The notes: a model not told the origin generated them from the letters alone. 64,000 nt of DNA from Palaemon carinicauda (GCF_036898095.1 NC_090729.1:78057429-78121428), one strand, 5' to 3'. Positions 10,280 to 22,531 are shown, numbered from the stretch's first letter. Translations and numbers: made by a program.

Positions 10280-11200
10280 AAGATTGAAAATTCACCAGAA
10301 CAAATTCGCATTTGCGGAAAATTATAAAACTTCCATTACTTTGAATCAGTATGAAATTTCGTGGAAGAAATGGGTTCGATATGTGAAAGATAAAAATCTC
10401 TATGGATTTTTGTTTTGGCTTTCTGATCAACTTACATGCGAAAGGTTTACCATCCACCACGATTGCGCTGTACAAGTCGGCCCTAGCTAGACCCATTTTA
10501 TATGCTTTTGACATAGATTTTAACTCGGACCTCTTCAGCAAGATTCCGAAAGCTTGCGCCACGTTGAGACCAGCAGTTCCACCTGAGCCGATCTCCTAGT
10601 CATTGGATAAAGTTTTACAACTGGCTTCGGATATTGACAACCAAACAGCGTCTTTACAAGATTTATCTCAAAAAGTAATTTTCCTTATCGCTATGGCTTC
10701 TGGTGCTTGGATTAGTGAAATTGTGGCTCTCTCTAGAGATGAAAGTCACTTAGAATTTACAGACAATGGTGAAGTTAATTTATACCCTGATCTTACCTTT
10801 TTGGCTAAGAATGAGCTACCATCTAAATGTTGGGAACTACGGAAAAAAGTTCCCCTCGAAAGTGATCTCACCGTGTCTTGACAGGACAAAGAATGTTAAA
10901 AAAGGCCAATTATTTAGAGGTGAGACGGTTGGATCAGAGTAGTCTTTGAAACAACTGAGAGCAAAATTGGCTAATTTTATTAGAAGAGCAGATCCAACTA
11001 GCATGCCGTTGGGTCATGACCCTAGGAAAGTGGCATCATCTCTGAACTTCTTTCAGTATATGTCATTCAGAGGTTTACAAGCTTATACTGGCTGGAAGTC
11101 CACCAGGCTGTTCTTTAAGCCTTATATGAAGCAATTGGACGAAGTTCATCATTTTGTGGTGGCAGCATGTAGTGTTATAAAACCTGTTGCAACGACGTAG
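10280..11200 (+). pseudogene. DIRS-B tyrosine recombinase
   Basis: The core-binding part reads NQYEISWKKWVRYVKDKN, then with a frameshift HAKGLPSTTIALYKSALARP. The catalytic part starts SLDKVLQLASDIDNQ. The first catalytic Arg is replaced: GAWISEIVALSRDESH where A, C and E have GAR. Further on GHDPRKVASSLNFFQYM keeps His and Arg, TGWKSTR keeps Trp, and FFKPYMKQ keeps the Tyr but has Pro for the preceding His. A stop near 10,881 and a shift break the chain. It cannot be an active recombinase as written. Confidence 0.85.
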
Positions 11201-12025
11201 CCCTCAAGTGCGTCCTTGGGCATTCTTCCAGCTTATTTTCTTTAATAAGTAAACTGTCGGTTTTTGCTTCATGCTTTACATTAAACAATTTCAAAACTTT
11301 AAATTTCAGGATTCAGTTTAGCTTCTCTGAATTTTATAGGTGTACCTACATGAGCATACTATTCCTATTTTAGAACTGAGTTTAATATATTTCAGTTTCT
11401 TTGGTTGGGTTTGACACTATTTTGCATTTAGCTATATACGGCAAAATCTTTTATCTTAAGATCGCCTTCTTAAGGGGTTCTAGGATATATCAAATTGTCT
11501 CCCCTCATGATTACTTAGGTAAAGAATTTTGTCAGGGATATATTTTGGGGTACATTAGATAATCACAGTGCTGTTCATATAAACTGTATTATAATTTGCT
11601 CAAATAGATTGTCTAATAAAAATTGTATACTGTTTGATGCTTTTTATTGCTAGACTAAATCCCTGGTAGTAGAATTAAACTTAGCATACTATGGTGACTT
11701 TCTACCAACACTGCACACTAAGAATCTATTTAAAGATGAGCATTTATTCTTCAATGATTACTCATTACGCTCATGATATTGGTAATATGTGTTCTTCACA
11801 ACTGTTAAAGGGAGTGTTCTTCACCAAAGGGATGGTTGATAGCGGGTCACAGATCTTTCCCTCAGAATGCTACCATATTTAAAAAAATCAAGTTCATTTT
11901 GGATTCTTTTTTAAGGTAGAAATCTATGATTATACTTCCTCATATAAGTGATGAGCACCCATTAATGGCAGGTTTTTTCCATGGAGAAGCCTCACACCGA
12001 GTATAAATAATTCTCTGGTACACTT
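11201..12025 (+). other. 3' untranslated stretch of DIRS-B
   Basis: AT-rich sequence between the YR stop and the ICR. No supported frame, RNA gene or further insertion was seen. Confidence 0.55.
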
Positions 12026-12114
12026 CCATCAGGACGACATGGCTTGAGCCCAAAAGAGGGATTTTGACGTAGGAAAAATCTATTTTTGGGTGAGATAGCC
12101 ATGTCGTCCTGATG
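12026..12114. repeat. ICR of DIRS-B
   Basis: Near-perfect palindrome from CCATCAGGACGACATGGC to its complement. It combines the reverse complement of the left end (GGCTTGAGCCCAAAA) with that of the right end (GGATTTTGACGTAGG and onward). The spacer GACGTAGG matches the right terminus of this copy at 12,501-12,510. Confidence 0.85.
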
Positions 12115-12517
12115 CCCAACCCGTTACATCCTACTTTTCCCCACCCCTTTGCTCGTTGGAGGCTTCTATTTCACAGTAGCTCAGCTGCGACGTGGAATGG
12201 GAAGCGGAAGTGTATAGGAGCACTGGAAGGTGATAGGATATGTAACGGCTCCTTACTTATCCTACCCCTTAGTGGATTAGACTAGGTAAGGTCTGTTTGG
12301 GGTGCAGATATCTATGGATATCTTAGGATACGTCCTTGATTATACACCATATCTTCGGATAGTCGTTTCCGGGGGATGGAACCACGTGATACTTGGCGGT
12401 AATTCTCTTGTAATATCAATAGCAGAAATATTATACTGTAGAAAGTTGCCAGAAGGAACTTCCATCAGGACGACATGGCTCTCACCCAAAAATAGATTTT
12501 CCCTACGTCAAAATCCA
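12115..12517 (+). repeat. Right inverted terminal repeat of DIRS-B
   Basis: Inverted counterpart of 3,444-4,280, with landmarks GTGTATAGGAGCACTGGAAG and GGGGTGCAGATATCTATGG. It ends with the terminal core CCCAAAAATAGATTTTCC and CAAAATCC at 12,516. Confidence 0.85.
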
Positions 12518-13460
12518 TTTAAAAAATAGAGAATCGTTTTATTGTTTTTATGTACACAGAAACATGTCGTACATGCTCTCCACAAGTTTCAGCCAATTAT
12601 TTTTACAAATAATGAAGATAAAGGGGTCTTTAAATGATGACGTCATCCTTACTGCGCCGTCTGCATGACTGAGTTTGCCAGAATCATCTTTGCAAGTTTA
12701 TTTTTGCATACAAACAGCAATTTTTTCACTTATGTTTCTAAATTTTGTACATCTGGCAGAGATGGAAGGCATTGGTAGAGGGTAGGTGAACGCAAACTAT
12801 GATCTATGAGAAGACCAGCCAGACTTTACAAAGACGTATAGAAGTTATGATGCGTGTGTGTTTGTTTACTTACAGTTCGTATGTACAGTTTGTTTTCACA
12901 AAGTCCTCGTAAACTTTATAGCAAGGCCAAAGAAAGAACAAAAAGTAATAAGAGCGCAACAAAAAACAACCAAAAAGAGGGAATCATGAAAAAGAGTACA
13001 AAGCTGGAACATTCTGACTAAAACTCTGGCAACAATGAGAGGCCGCTGGCAACTCATGATACCCTCTCAGCAAGTGTATTAATAAAATTAGGGTTTAAAT
13101 ACCCCTCGTTTAGGGAGCCTTCATGTAAGAATAAACAATAAGAGTACAAAGTAAGGTTATCATAATAATGTTGTTTTGATTTATTCAATAAAAAAGCAAA
13201 AATTTAGAGAAAATCTTGGGGAGCTCATAAGTCAAAAACATACTGTACTTATTCCCACCCGGTTATTTATTCTTCAATTTTAGAGAAAAATATTGAAAAG
13301 AGGAATAAAAATCCCATGATTTAGTGTGAGAGAATTTTGATTTTCTTTTTTCTCTTTTTTCATAATTATTTTGCATTTAGGCGAAGAAAATTAAAAAAAA
13401 TCCATTAAAAAAAAAGAAAAAGAAAAATCGAAAATCTGTCACACAATTATTTGGTTTATG
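12518..13460. other. Unassigned AT-rich spacer between DIRS-B and DIRS-C
   Basis: No reading frame, repeat family or RNA gene could be supported. It contains A-rich runs near 13,380-13,430. It is the only non-DIRS sequence between the facing right ends of B and C. Confidence 0.5.
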
Positions 13461-13813
13461 AAACGGATTTTGACGTGGTGAGATAGCTATGTCGTGCTGA
13501 TGGAAGATCCATCCGGTAGTTTCCTACTGTATAATATTTCTGCAAGTGATATTACAAGAGAATTACCGTCAAGTATCACGGGATTCTAACCCTCGGAATG
13601 ACTATCCTAAGAAATCGTGTATAATCGGGGACGTATGCGTAGATAACCATAGATATCTGCACCCGTAACAGACTTAACCCAGTCTAGGAAACATATCCTC
13701 TCCCCTCATGGTACCACTGTACGTCACTGATGACGCCATTCCACATAGTAGTGTAACTACTATGAAAAGAGGCATCCTACGAGGAATTGGGGAGGGACAA
13801 CTTAACGGGTGGG
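13461..13813 (-). repeat. Right inverted terminal repeat of DIRS-C
   Basis: Inverted counterpart of 21,770-22,082. The outer end reads CGGATTTTGACGTGGTGAGATAG on the plus strand, lacking the AAAAATCTATTTTTG stretch that other ends carry. That is a deletion of about 15 bp inside the recombination core. Confidence 0.8.
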
Positions 13814-13903
13814 CCATCAAGATGACATGGCTATCTCCCCAAAAAATAGATTTTTCCGGCGTCAAAATCTGTTTTTTGGGCTCAAGCCATGTCGTCCTGA
13901 TGG
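13814..13903. repeat. ICR of DIRS-C
   Basis: Plus-strand sequence equals right end joined to left end: GGCTATCTCCCCAAAAAATAG, GATTTTTCCGGCGTC, AAAATCTG, then TTTTTTGGGCTCAAGCC. Unlike the right terminus of this copy it is undeleted, with spacer CCGGCGTC. Confidence 0.85.
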
Positions 13904-14742
13904 AAGTGTACCAGAGAGTTACCTATGACTCGGTAGGAAGCCTCAACGAGAGAGGTCCCAATACCGAAATGCACTTACAAGATTACTCCGTCAAAGCATA
14001 GGTATCACTCTCGACTATATATCCCAGAACAGTTCGGAGGCAGTATAGACAAGTATGATGATCCAACAAAGAGGCAATTAGGACCAAAGGACCGCCCTCT
14101 GCAATTGGAAAATCACCTGAGTTTAGTGTCGGGAACCCTAAAGAACCTGAAACTGAAGGAGGCATCGTAGGTAAGGCGTATGGAACCAATACCCGCCAGG
14201 AGAAATAAATCCAATTATGTTCAGGAATGATAATAATAAGGAGGCACACTAAATTTATTGCCGCTAATGTAATTATAAGCATAATAATGGGCCATAAAAT
14301 AAAAGGCATGTAACAATTTACAGGCTTTTATTCACAAGAATCAGTGCAAAGGTTAACGAATAATCATCACTAACCACATATGGAAAATTTATGTACAAAG
14401 TAAATACATCCCATCCAAACCCAGACATAAGGTATAATTAGGGGACAAATACATGACATAAGAAACCGTAAGGAACTTATGACAAGATAAACCTGATCAA
14501 TAGATACATAATCACATATGTACATAAAGGGGTAATCACCCAAACAAAATGAGATATAGCCTAACTAACATTTAGACAGTTAGGCTGTAGCACTGAAGGA
14601 ACAAACATAGCGTCGGAGAGACACATGTGAACCTGAAAAGGAAATGATTAAGTGCATTTTTTCTGTTTTCCCTGGAGCAAAAACCAACTGTTTACTCATT
14701 GCTAATAACAAGCTGGAGAAGTGCCCTGGGCCGCACTGTGGG
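13904..14742 (-). other. 3' untranslated stretch of DIRS-C
   Basis: Lies between YR and ICR. No supported coding frame. The weak open frames here have no similarity to anything else in the window. Confidence 0.55.
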
Positions 14743-15600
14743 CTACGTTGTTGCAGCGGGTTTGAGAACACTTCCCGCAGCCACCACAAAATAGCGTATC
14801 TCCTCCAAATGCTTCAGGTAATGTCTGAAGAAAAACCAAGTGGACTTCCAACCAGTATATGCCTGCAGTCCCTCAAAGGACATATACTGGAAAAAGTTCA
14901 AGGAGGAAGCCACTTTCCTAGGGTCGTGACCCGATGGCATACTAGCCGGGTCCGCTCTTCATATAGAGTAAGAAATTTTTGCTCCTAACTGTTTCAGAGA
15001 CAAATCAGACCCCACTGTTTCCCCCTAAAACAATTGACCACCCTTAAACTGCACTGTTCTTAGTAAATACACTTTTAAACACTGCACTGGACATAAGGAG
15101 CGATCACCTGATAGGGGAACTATTTTCCATGGACCCCAATGTTTAGAGGGAAGTTCATTCTTAGCTAGAAAAGCGGTATCAGGGTATAAATTAACCTCAC
15201 AATTATCTACAAATTCAATGTGGCCCTCGTCTTTAGAAAGCGCCACAATTCCACTAACACGAGCCCCGGAAGCCATCGCATTTAAAAAGATGACTTTCTG
15301 AATGAGATCACGAATAGAAGCCGTTTGACTATCTATGTCTGAAGCGAATTGCAAAACTTTGTCCAAAGACCAAAAGATAGGCTTCAGCCTTAGCCTTGCA
15401 CAGACCTTCGGAATTTTGTTGAAGAGATCCGAGTTAAAGTCGACATCAAAGGGGTATAGTATAGGTCTAGTGAGGGCCGATTTGTACAACGAAATCGTGG
15501 AGGAAGCTAGACCTTGAGAGTGCAAATCAGTCAGGAAACCTAAATAAAATCCATAGTAATTGACCCTGGATTCTTGTCTTTGACATATTTGACCCATTTC
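14743..15600 (-). pseudogene. DIRS-C tyrosine recombinase
   Basis: The core-binding half has LHSQGLASSTISLYKSALTR and FNSDLFNKIPKVCARLR. The catalytic half has Arg in SGARVSGIVALSKDEGH, then LAKNELPSKHWGPWK, then after a frame change around 14,940-15,025 the box GHDPRKVASSLNFFQYM, TGWKSTW and RHYLKH with the nucleophile Tyr. All catalytic positions are kept, so only the frameshift between the Arg-I segment and the His-x2-Arg box disables it. Its start overlaps the end of the pol frame. Confidence 0.87.
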
Positions 15601-16787
15601 TTCAATGACGCTTCATAATGAGTCATGGTGGTAGACGACTTATAGTTTTCCGCAAATTCCAACTTATCACATTGAATTTGGAACTTCTTTCCCAGGGCTG
15701 GGGCAAAAAAAATCGAGATGAAGGTTGTTTGTTCTCCATGATGAAGCGTAGACAATCTCCCGCTGTACCTCCTGGGACAGAATCGGGTTGGCAACGGCAC
15801 CAACTTGGGGTTCAATTCCGTCACCATGGAAAACCAGTTGCTCTTTGGCCATAGATGAGCCACCAGAGTCACCGTCCCTTTGAAAGATTGAACGGTGGGA
15901 ACAAGTAAATCTTCGTCCAATGATTCCAATCCAGGGACATCGCATCCATTCCCACTGCTGCTCGATCCACGTTCAGTGCTACATAGCAAAGAAGTTTCTT
16001 TTTGAGACTCGTCGCAAACAGATCCACTTTTTCCAGGGACTTGATCCTGCACGAAGCAGAATGATTTTTCGTTGAGAGACCCCTCTGTCACTAGAGGTTT
16101 TGTCAGAGAGAGAGAATCCGCCATCACATTTCTTAGTCCCTGAAGGTGGGATGCCGACAGGTGCCAACCTTTCTTCTGAGCCAACTTAAAGATGGCTATC
16201 ATTACGTCGTTTATTTTGGGAGACATCGACCCTTGTCTGTTGATGCAATTGACTATCACCTTGGTGTCGAGGACTAGACGGATTTGAATGTTCTCCTTCA
16301 AGTGTAATTTCTTGAGGGACAAGAAGACTGCCAAGGCCTCCAGAATATTGATGTGGAATTGTTGAAATTTCTGCGACCAACGGCCTTGCAATTTCTTGAG
16401 CGGGGTATGACGCCCCCAACCATCTAACGAGGCGTCCGTATGAAGTGTCACTACTAGAGGAGGAAAGCGCAATGGTACCGTCTGTGAAAGACTTTTGGCA
16501 GTGGACCACGGTTGACGTTGCTTGCGCAGTAAAACCGGAGTCTGCTTCTGATGGGCGCGAAGAGCATTGGAGGCTCTCCTTTTCCAAACTCTGCTTGCAT
16601 CCTTGAGTTGTACCTTGAGGACAGGGTTCGTTACAGAAGGGAATTGTAAAGATCCTAGAACCCTCTCCTGGCGTCGCCTGGTGATCATCCCCGACTTGAT
16701 CAGGGACCTGACTGACTTTGCTATTTCCTTTCTCTTGGAGGGAGGAATATATAGGGAGTGAGACTTGAGGTTCCAACGAATCCCCAA
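15540..16787 (-). pseudogene. DIRS-C RNase H and MT-like region (415-codon open frame)
   Basis: Starts within the connection domain (GIRWNLKSHSLYIPPSKRK). RNase H is complete in its acidic residues: HTDASLDGWGRH, ILEALAVFLSL, VLDTKVIVNCIN and NVMADSLSL. The MT-like region follows but slips frame around 15,945-16,030, so the DLFAT equivalent is seen only in the overlapping frame, and the chain continues to PTMTHYEASLKKWVKYVKD at the YR start. This is the longest open stretch of family-1 pol in the window and shows what B has lost between RT and RNase H. Confidence 0.82.
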
Positions 16788-17495
16788 CTACTGAAAGTCT
16801 TGAGCTGGGGCCAGTCTTGATTTCTTAAAGTTGATCTGAAATCCGAGGGACTGAAGGAACCATACAACTCGAGTGGCTGTTTCCGAGCACTCCAGTGCTG
16901 AGGGAGCCTACACTAGCCAGTCGTCCAGGTACACCACTACTTGAAGGCCTTTTTCCCAAAGTTGATGTATGACTGCGTCTATAAGCTTTGTGAAAATCCT
17001 CGGAGCTATGTTGAACCCGAATGGCATAGCTCTGAATACATAGCCCTTTCTCTCTAGGCAGAAACCAAGGTAGGGGAGAAGCGTCGACCTATTGGAAGAT
17101 GTCAATAAGCGTCAGTAAGATCTATAGAGATGGTGAAAGCCGCCAGGGGTAATAAGGTCCGCATCTGCGAAAGTCAGCATCCAGAACCTGTCGCACTGGC
17201 GAACAGGTTTAGATGGGACAAGTCGAGAATAGTTTGAGGTAAGCTCAAATCTTTCTTTGGCACGCAAAATAGACGACCTTGAAATTTCTTAGATCTCGTG
17301 CAACGGATAACTCTTCTCTTCAGAAGATCTTATACATATTGTTCCAGATGAGGTGTTATTTTCTGGAAGAATCTCCAGAGCTTTGGTGGCCTTTGTTTCC
17401 ACTTCTGACCCAAGTCGTTGGAAATGACGCTTTGTGCCCAAGGACTGAAGGACCAACGGTCCTTGAACAAGGCCAGTCGTCCCCCTACCGGGAGA
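16788..17495 (-). pseudogene. DIRS-C reverse transcriptase
   Basis: Recognisable blocks: GGRLALFKDRWSFSPWAQSV near 17,430-17,495, LERKGYVFRAMPFGFNIAP at about 17,020-17,060 and the active site VVYLDDWLV near 16,920-16,945, followed at once by a stop. The palm segment with the first Asp falls in a broken stretch (17,100-17,160). The organisation parallels copy B; several frameshifts make it non-functional. Confidence 0.82.
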
Positions 17496-17498
17496 CCT

Positions 17499-19560
17499 TC
17501 ATTGTTTGTGTTGAGGACGTGAACCTCTTCCTCCTCTGCCGTCCCGATGTCCCCGACCCCTGGACTTGCTTCCTCTGTCATGGCAGCCTCTGACCCCTTT
17601 TTCATTCTTTGGAGATCGAAAGGAAGATGACCCTTGCTCATATACAGGGTTGAAGGTCGGGGACTGTGTCACCACTTGCTGGGGCAAAGCGTAGATGGTC
17701 TGAGGAATGGCGGCAGGGGGAGGAGCAAACGACCTCCGATGATAAGTCGGTTTACGAGACCTCTTGGGTTGTGGGCCTCCCCCAGGGGTGAACTTCCTCT
17801 TCAAGGAGATCTTCTGGAAAAGGCTATTGTTCTCTGCAACAACCTTATCCGTGACTTCCGTCACTAATTTTTGAGAAAACAGGACTTTTCCTCAGATGCT
17901 AGTCGCTGAGACGTTTCGGCTCGTGGCGGATGGTAGCTGTGGCAAGTTCATGCTCTGTACAGGCTCTACGAGCCTGAAAAAAAGCATAAAGATCCTTCAT
18001 AAGGGTGGCGAGATGAGTCTTTGCCAACAAGGAAAAGACTGGGGCATCTGTAAAATTCCCGATCATCATCTCCATGAAGCACTGCAGAGACATCAACACT
18101 GACAACCTTTCCTCACCTCCAGCTCAGCCGTAAGAGGGTGTTCAGGAATCCTGGACTGCTCATTAAACTGGCAGCCGGCCGCATCCTTATCCAGTATACC
18201 CTCAGCAAAAGTAAACTGGACATCAGTCCAGTGGTCAGCATCATGTGGTAAGATAAGTGAGACTGGTTTGCACTCTTCCAAAGCTGGGAGAGGCTTACCC
18301 TCATGAATGGCTTTCTCAACTACCACATAGCCCTTCGAGGCAAATGGGAAGACCATTTTGTCCGGAGCCACGAAGGTGGCCAACCTCTTATTGAAGGCGC
18401 CAAGCTGTGTATTGATACACCCAGCCGTCTTCATCTCTTTCACTGCCAGGTGTTGGGCCCTTGTGTGTTCCAGGAGGATCGTTTCCTTAGGAATGGTATC
18501 ATTCCTCAACGGAACCCCCTCAGCTAGCCTCATGTAGCAAAAAGGGTAGGAATCAATGTCGGGGTAAAGGTCCAGATCCGCCACCGGTCTAGAACCCAGC
18601 CCTTTGCCAATGTGGAGGATGCCCTCGGAGAGCATGGCGTGGCCAGCATACCTCCAAGGATTTTGCTGCGTGGAATAAGGTAGCTGTAAGGGCAATACTT
18701 TATCCCTAGTCGGCTCCTCTTGCTTCTTCAAGGCCTGGATATCTTCGCGTAAGGCCCTGAACATCATCAGCTGGTATTGCTGATTACCCTCCATGAAGGC
18801 TTTCATGTTAGCCATAAGTACCGGATTCATTGTACAGTAGTACCCGAGGTACTTGGGAACTGAGGGAGCTCCATGAGCCCAGCAGGAGATGATGGGTGGA
18901 AAGAGGCAGGAACAGCTCCGTCACGGAAGAGATAGTCGTCACCGTAAGCAGGGAGGCCGTTGTCGTAGTGGGGGCTGAAGTGGTAGACACCACTGAATCC
19001 TTGATGATCCCCAAACTTGCATCATCCACCTCCAGCAGGTTAGTCATCCACTGAAGGGAGGGGTTCTTCCTCTGACTCCACCGTGCAGAGGAGAGCCGAT
19101 TCCTTACCCAGGGAGAAAGAGGAGACCATAGACATCCTCTCAGAGTCTAGGCTCATCGCACCCAACGCTTAGTTGACCTGTAGCAGGACCGTCGGGAGGG
19201 GTTTAGGTTTAAAATAGCCCAAAACCGAATCAGGTGCTGCCTTGGGGAAGAGGATATCCTTCCACTCGTTAGAGGGGAGGTAAGGGGTCTTCAGATCCGA
19301 GTTCTTCTTGAAGCCTCTTGCGCAGCTGCGAAGGGACCGCTGGAAGAACACGCGGTTGTCATCGGAGGTATCCTTCGAGACCCATCCAGAGTGATGCAGG
19401 TCGTTATACACACTGCAATCCTGAGGGTCCCAGTACGAGACTGGACCTTTCATCCTGTGACACTTCGCATGTATGCGGCAACTATCGTGACCGTAAGGAT
19501 GCCTCACGGTCTGGCACAAATCTGCACTTTACAGTGCATCTCTGTCGTAGGCACCGCCAG
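17499..19560 (-). pseudogene. DIRS-C gag-like ORF (frameshifted)
   Basis: The N-terminal Cys/His segment lies at about 19,430-19,545 and retains YGHDSCRIHAKC, but one position is off by a frameshift and the last Cys of the pattern is Tyr (QDCSVY). The middle block (18,093-18,830, 245 codons) holds MANMKAFMEGNQQYQLMMF and NPWRYAGHAML...LGSRPVADLDL. A third part (17,899-18,105) includes MEMMIGNFTDAPVFSLLAK. The tail (17,499-17,864) is basic and Arg/Gly-rich. The order matches copy B across its whole length, which supports one Gag-like protein of roughly 650-700 residues in the ancestor. Confidence 0.75.
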
Positions 19561-21769
19561 TAAGGAGAAAAAAAGTTTAAATGAAAATTGAGTCCTCTAA
19601 CAGTTACCAAAAGCTGCAAGAAATGAGTTAGTAACATTATATGCTGACAATTGAGGGAATAGTAATCCCCAAATTGTGTGTAAATGCAGTTGGTGAGAAA
19701 GGAGGAGATAAAGTACAAAATGTCCATTCCCCTATTAAATGACGTTAGATGGGAATAAATAGCCTCCTTAGAGTCAGTTGCTATAGGCCCAAAGAGAGGG
19801 AGGGGTCTCATGGAGAGAACCGTCGCTCGTATATCTCCGCAGAGAAATAGCCAATTAGAAGGCAACGGTATAGCTAAACTTAATAGTTTAAGCAATCGAC
19901 GCATCGATTAATGAGCAAGAGTCTATAGCAGCCTGAGGGCTATGAATACAGGTTGATAACCAAACTTAGGGAAGACCCGGGATTGGGAACTAGCCTATAG
20001 AGTTATCATCCCTCTATCCAATCCACACCTTCAGAGAGGAATGGGCAAACTGATAGAAAACCAGTATGTAGTGGTTATTTCATACCGAGGCCTAGAAGAC
20101 CTTTGGTAAAAGGGATTCCCAGGCCTAGCATACATAAAGAAGCCTCAAAAGTTGAAGGAGTAAGGCCTTTATGTTGATCTGTAGTTGAATTCACAAACAG
20201 TCAGTAGAGAACCCACCTTAGGTTAGGTAAGGCGGTCTCAGATAAAGAGGACAGAAAGGCATGTGCCCTAGAGGTACCAGCGTTGCTGGAAGTACCGGTA
20301 GTGCCAGGGGGTTAACGGCATTGCCGCCAGCATCCTATGTGCCCTAAGGCACTGGTATAGACATCCACTCCCATAGACAAGTACTAGCCCCGCCGCCAGT
20401 AACGGCAATGCCGTCAGGGGCAATGGTGCCTAAGGGCGGCGGAGATAAACGGCAAGGGTTTCCGCAGAAAACACCTTGCCATAGGTGAAGGCAGTGTCGC
20501 CAGTAACGACGTATCGCCGGTACAGGTACTATAGGATAGTGTGCTGATGGGTGGCAGCAAAGCAGTGAGGTACCAGCACTGTCGTCAGTCTGACAGCTTA
20601 CCCCCTCAGGAAGAAGCATGCTGGCAGCCATGGAGGTTCAGATCCCAGAAGGAACCAACCCCCACGATCAACAAATGCAAATACACAACAGCATAATGAT
20701 CAAATTCATGCAATGTCAGTCCCGGAAAGGCTAGGATATAAAAGAGAGGTGACAGCATGGTGTAGCTATACCCATGCACCATATAAACATTCCCTAAACA
20801 ATCCCCAGAACAGAGGCCACGGCAAGGATGTCAGGCTCAGAAAGAAATCTGGGTTCAATCCACAGGTTATCCCAACAAGGGAGAGTCTAGACAAAGACAC
20901 TCTGGGCTGCTGCACCTTGAATCCAAGGAAAGGTTAGAAAGACACTAAAACCAATGCCACGCCGTCAGAGACGGCGAAATAAAGGATGCCGCAGGTCGAT
21001 TGAGAAATCTCAAAGGCTATGAGGTAACGGCAGTGCCGGTAAGTCAGCACACCAAGTTGAGATAACCCTTCGCAAAGGGGGGGGGGGGGGGGGGGGGGGC
21101 TCCAATGGACTGCACAGTCTTAGCATGAGAGATCACAAGCGAATGCAACATGGTGGACCAACAGATTTGCCGACGCGGGCTAAGCTAAGCCTAATAGGTT
21201 GAAGAAACGGGGAGATCGAAGGCAGTCGGGCATAAGGGCTCAGTAAACTAGCAAAACCAAGGTAAAAAACCCTATAAGGGTAAAATGGCCACTGCCAACG
21301 AGTCCAGTAAGAAAGACCTGATCGCCAACGGCGAGCCGGTCTCCAACTAATACTTACCACTCTCTAAGCTAGACTAGCCGGGACTGACACGCACAAAAAT
21401 ATAAATTACTTTGATGCATGGTAAATGTATTCACAAAACAGAGCTCAAAGCATCGTAATGCTAAAAATAAGGCTAGATAACGTGATACTAGTGAAATAAG
21501 ACTAAATGAACACGAAATAAGAGGGCGGTTGGGTACGCGAAATGACAATCAATGGCTAGCTGGACTCGGAGCGCATGGGTCTCTCATCACCTAATAAAGA
21601 TAAATAACCACTCCCCGAGGGGGTCTAATACGGTGACAGCTAATTCAAACTGTAAAAGAAGAGGGTACAGTACTCAACTTAAACGACAAAGAGGAAGCCA
21701 TCATGCATGGAAAAACTCCAAAAAAGCCGAAATAAGCGCACTTGAAAAAAATTCGTACAAAGTAGGACG
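19561..21769 (-). other. DIRS-C 5' leader, possible intron
   Basis: A minus-strand ATG pair at 21,704/21,701 opens M-M-A-S-S-L-S-F-K, followed by TTGAGTAC, as in copy B. The opposite end near 19,563 has CTTACTG where copy B has TTTACAG, so any splice acceptor is mutated. Between 20,300 and 21,060 lie several palindromic TAACGGCANTGCCG motifs. No other gene is supported here. Confidence 0.4.
21076..21099. repeat. Poly-G homopolymer
   Basis: An uninterrupted run of more than 20 G inside the DIRS-C leader. Runs like this are error-prone in assembly, so its true length is uncertain. Confidence 0.9.
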
Positions 21770-22082
21770 CTGCGAAGAAAGGAATGGCATCATCAGTAAT
21801 GTACGGTGGTACCATGAGGGGAGAGGATATGTAACGGCTCCTCACCTATCCTTCCTCATAGTTTCCTAGACTAGGTTAAGTCTGTTAGGGATGCAGATAT
21901 CTATGGTTATCTATTAATACGTCCCTGATTATACACGATATCTTATAATAGTCGTTCCGGTGGTTAGAACCCTGTGATACCCGACGGTAATTCTCTTGTA
22001 ATATCACTCGCAGAAATATTATACAGTAGGAAACTGCCGGAAGGGCCTTCCATCAGGATGACCTGGCTTGAGCCCAAAAATT
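21770..22082 (-). repeat. Left inverted terminal repeat of DIRS-C
   Basis: Inverted counterpart of the right ITR. The outer end, reading GGCTTGAGCCCAAAAA on the plus strand, is the complement of the family-1 left terminus. The outer boundary near 22,082 is set by the end of the ICR match. Confidence 0.8.
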
Positions 22083-22234
22083 AGTTTTGATGGTATTTTT
22101 TTTTAAATCATGATTTTTCTGATAAATCAAAATGTTTTTGATCAAATGACTTAAAATTTTTATATGATGAAGGTATATGTCTAAGACATATATAGAAATA
22201 GTGTATTTTGAAAAAATAAAACAAAAATACAGGA

Positions 22235-22525
22235 CATAGTGGACAGTCCCTTAATCTCATGATTATTTATTTACAATTATTTTTATATCAATAAGTACAT
22301 TTTCATGTTAAAAAACTCAATGAACAGTACTTTATGGTATGTACTAACGCAAAATACTACCCTGCATATCAAACATAGATTTATATTTCTTTAATTTTAG
22401 TGAATAAGTGACAGATCATAACATATTTTTTCCTCTTAATGTCATGCTTATTTATCTACATTCAATTTTATATCAATATGCACATTTTAAGTTAAAAAAG
22501 CCATGAACAGTACTGTATTGAATGG
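22235..22525. repeat. Satellite-like units shared with 3,205-3,420
   Basis: One full unit of about 200 bp (CTTAATCTCATGATTATTTA to about 22,440) and a partial second unit (22,430-22,525) in tandem. Shared landmarks with 3,205-3,420 include TTTTATATCAAT and GAACAGTACT...TATG. It flanks the left end of DIRS-C. Confidence 0.65.
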
Positions 22526-22531
22526 TAAACT

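Larger units (their letters stand above)
3444..12517 (+). mobile_element. DIRS-like retrotransposon copy B (family 1), both ends present
   Basis: Layout: left ITR (3,444-4,280), leader, gag, RT, RNase H, MT-like region, YR, 3' UTR, ICR (12,026-12,114) and right ITR to 12,517. Left and right ITRs are inverted copies over several hundred bases (for example GTATAATATTTCTCCTATTG against its complement near 12,410-12,435). The element is interrupted by a LINE fragment (9,429-9,855) and by a run of N. About 100 codons between RT and RNase H are missing, and gag is frameshifted. It is a dead copy of the same family as A and C. Confidence 0.9.
13461..22082 (-). mobile_element. DIRS-like retrotransposon copy C (family 1), both ends present
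   Basis: Minus-strand element. Read from 22,082 downward: left ITR, leader, gag, RT, RNase H, MT-like region, YR, 3' UTR, ICR (13,903-13,814) and right ITR (13,813-13,461). Its two ITRs match each other in inverted orientation (for example around CCTCTCCCCTCATGGTACCA at 13,690-13,715 and 21,810-21,835). The right terminus has lost part of the conserved core. It is the longest uninterrupted family-1 copy and the best template for comparing A and B, but gag, RT and YR carry stops and frameshifts. Confidence 0.92.

Noticed and set aside
19318..19591. Plus-strand open frames opposite the DIRS-C gag
   Set aside because: Antisense shadows of the minus-strand gag; no independent support.
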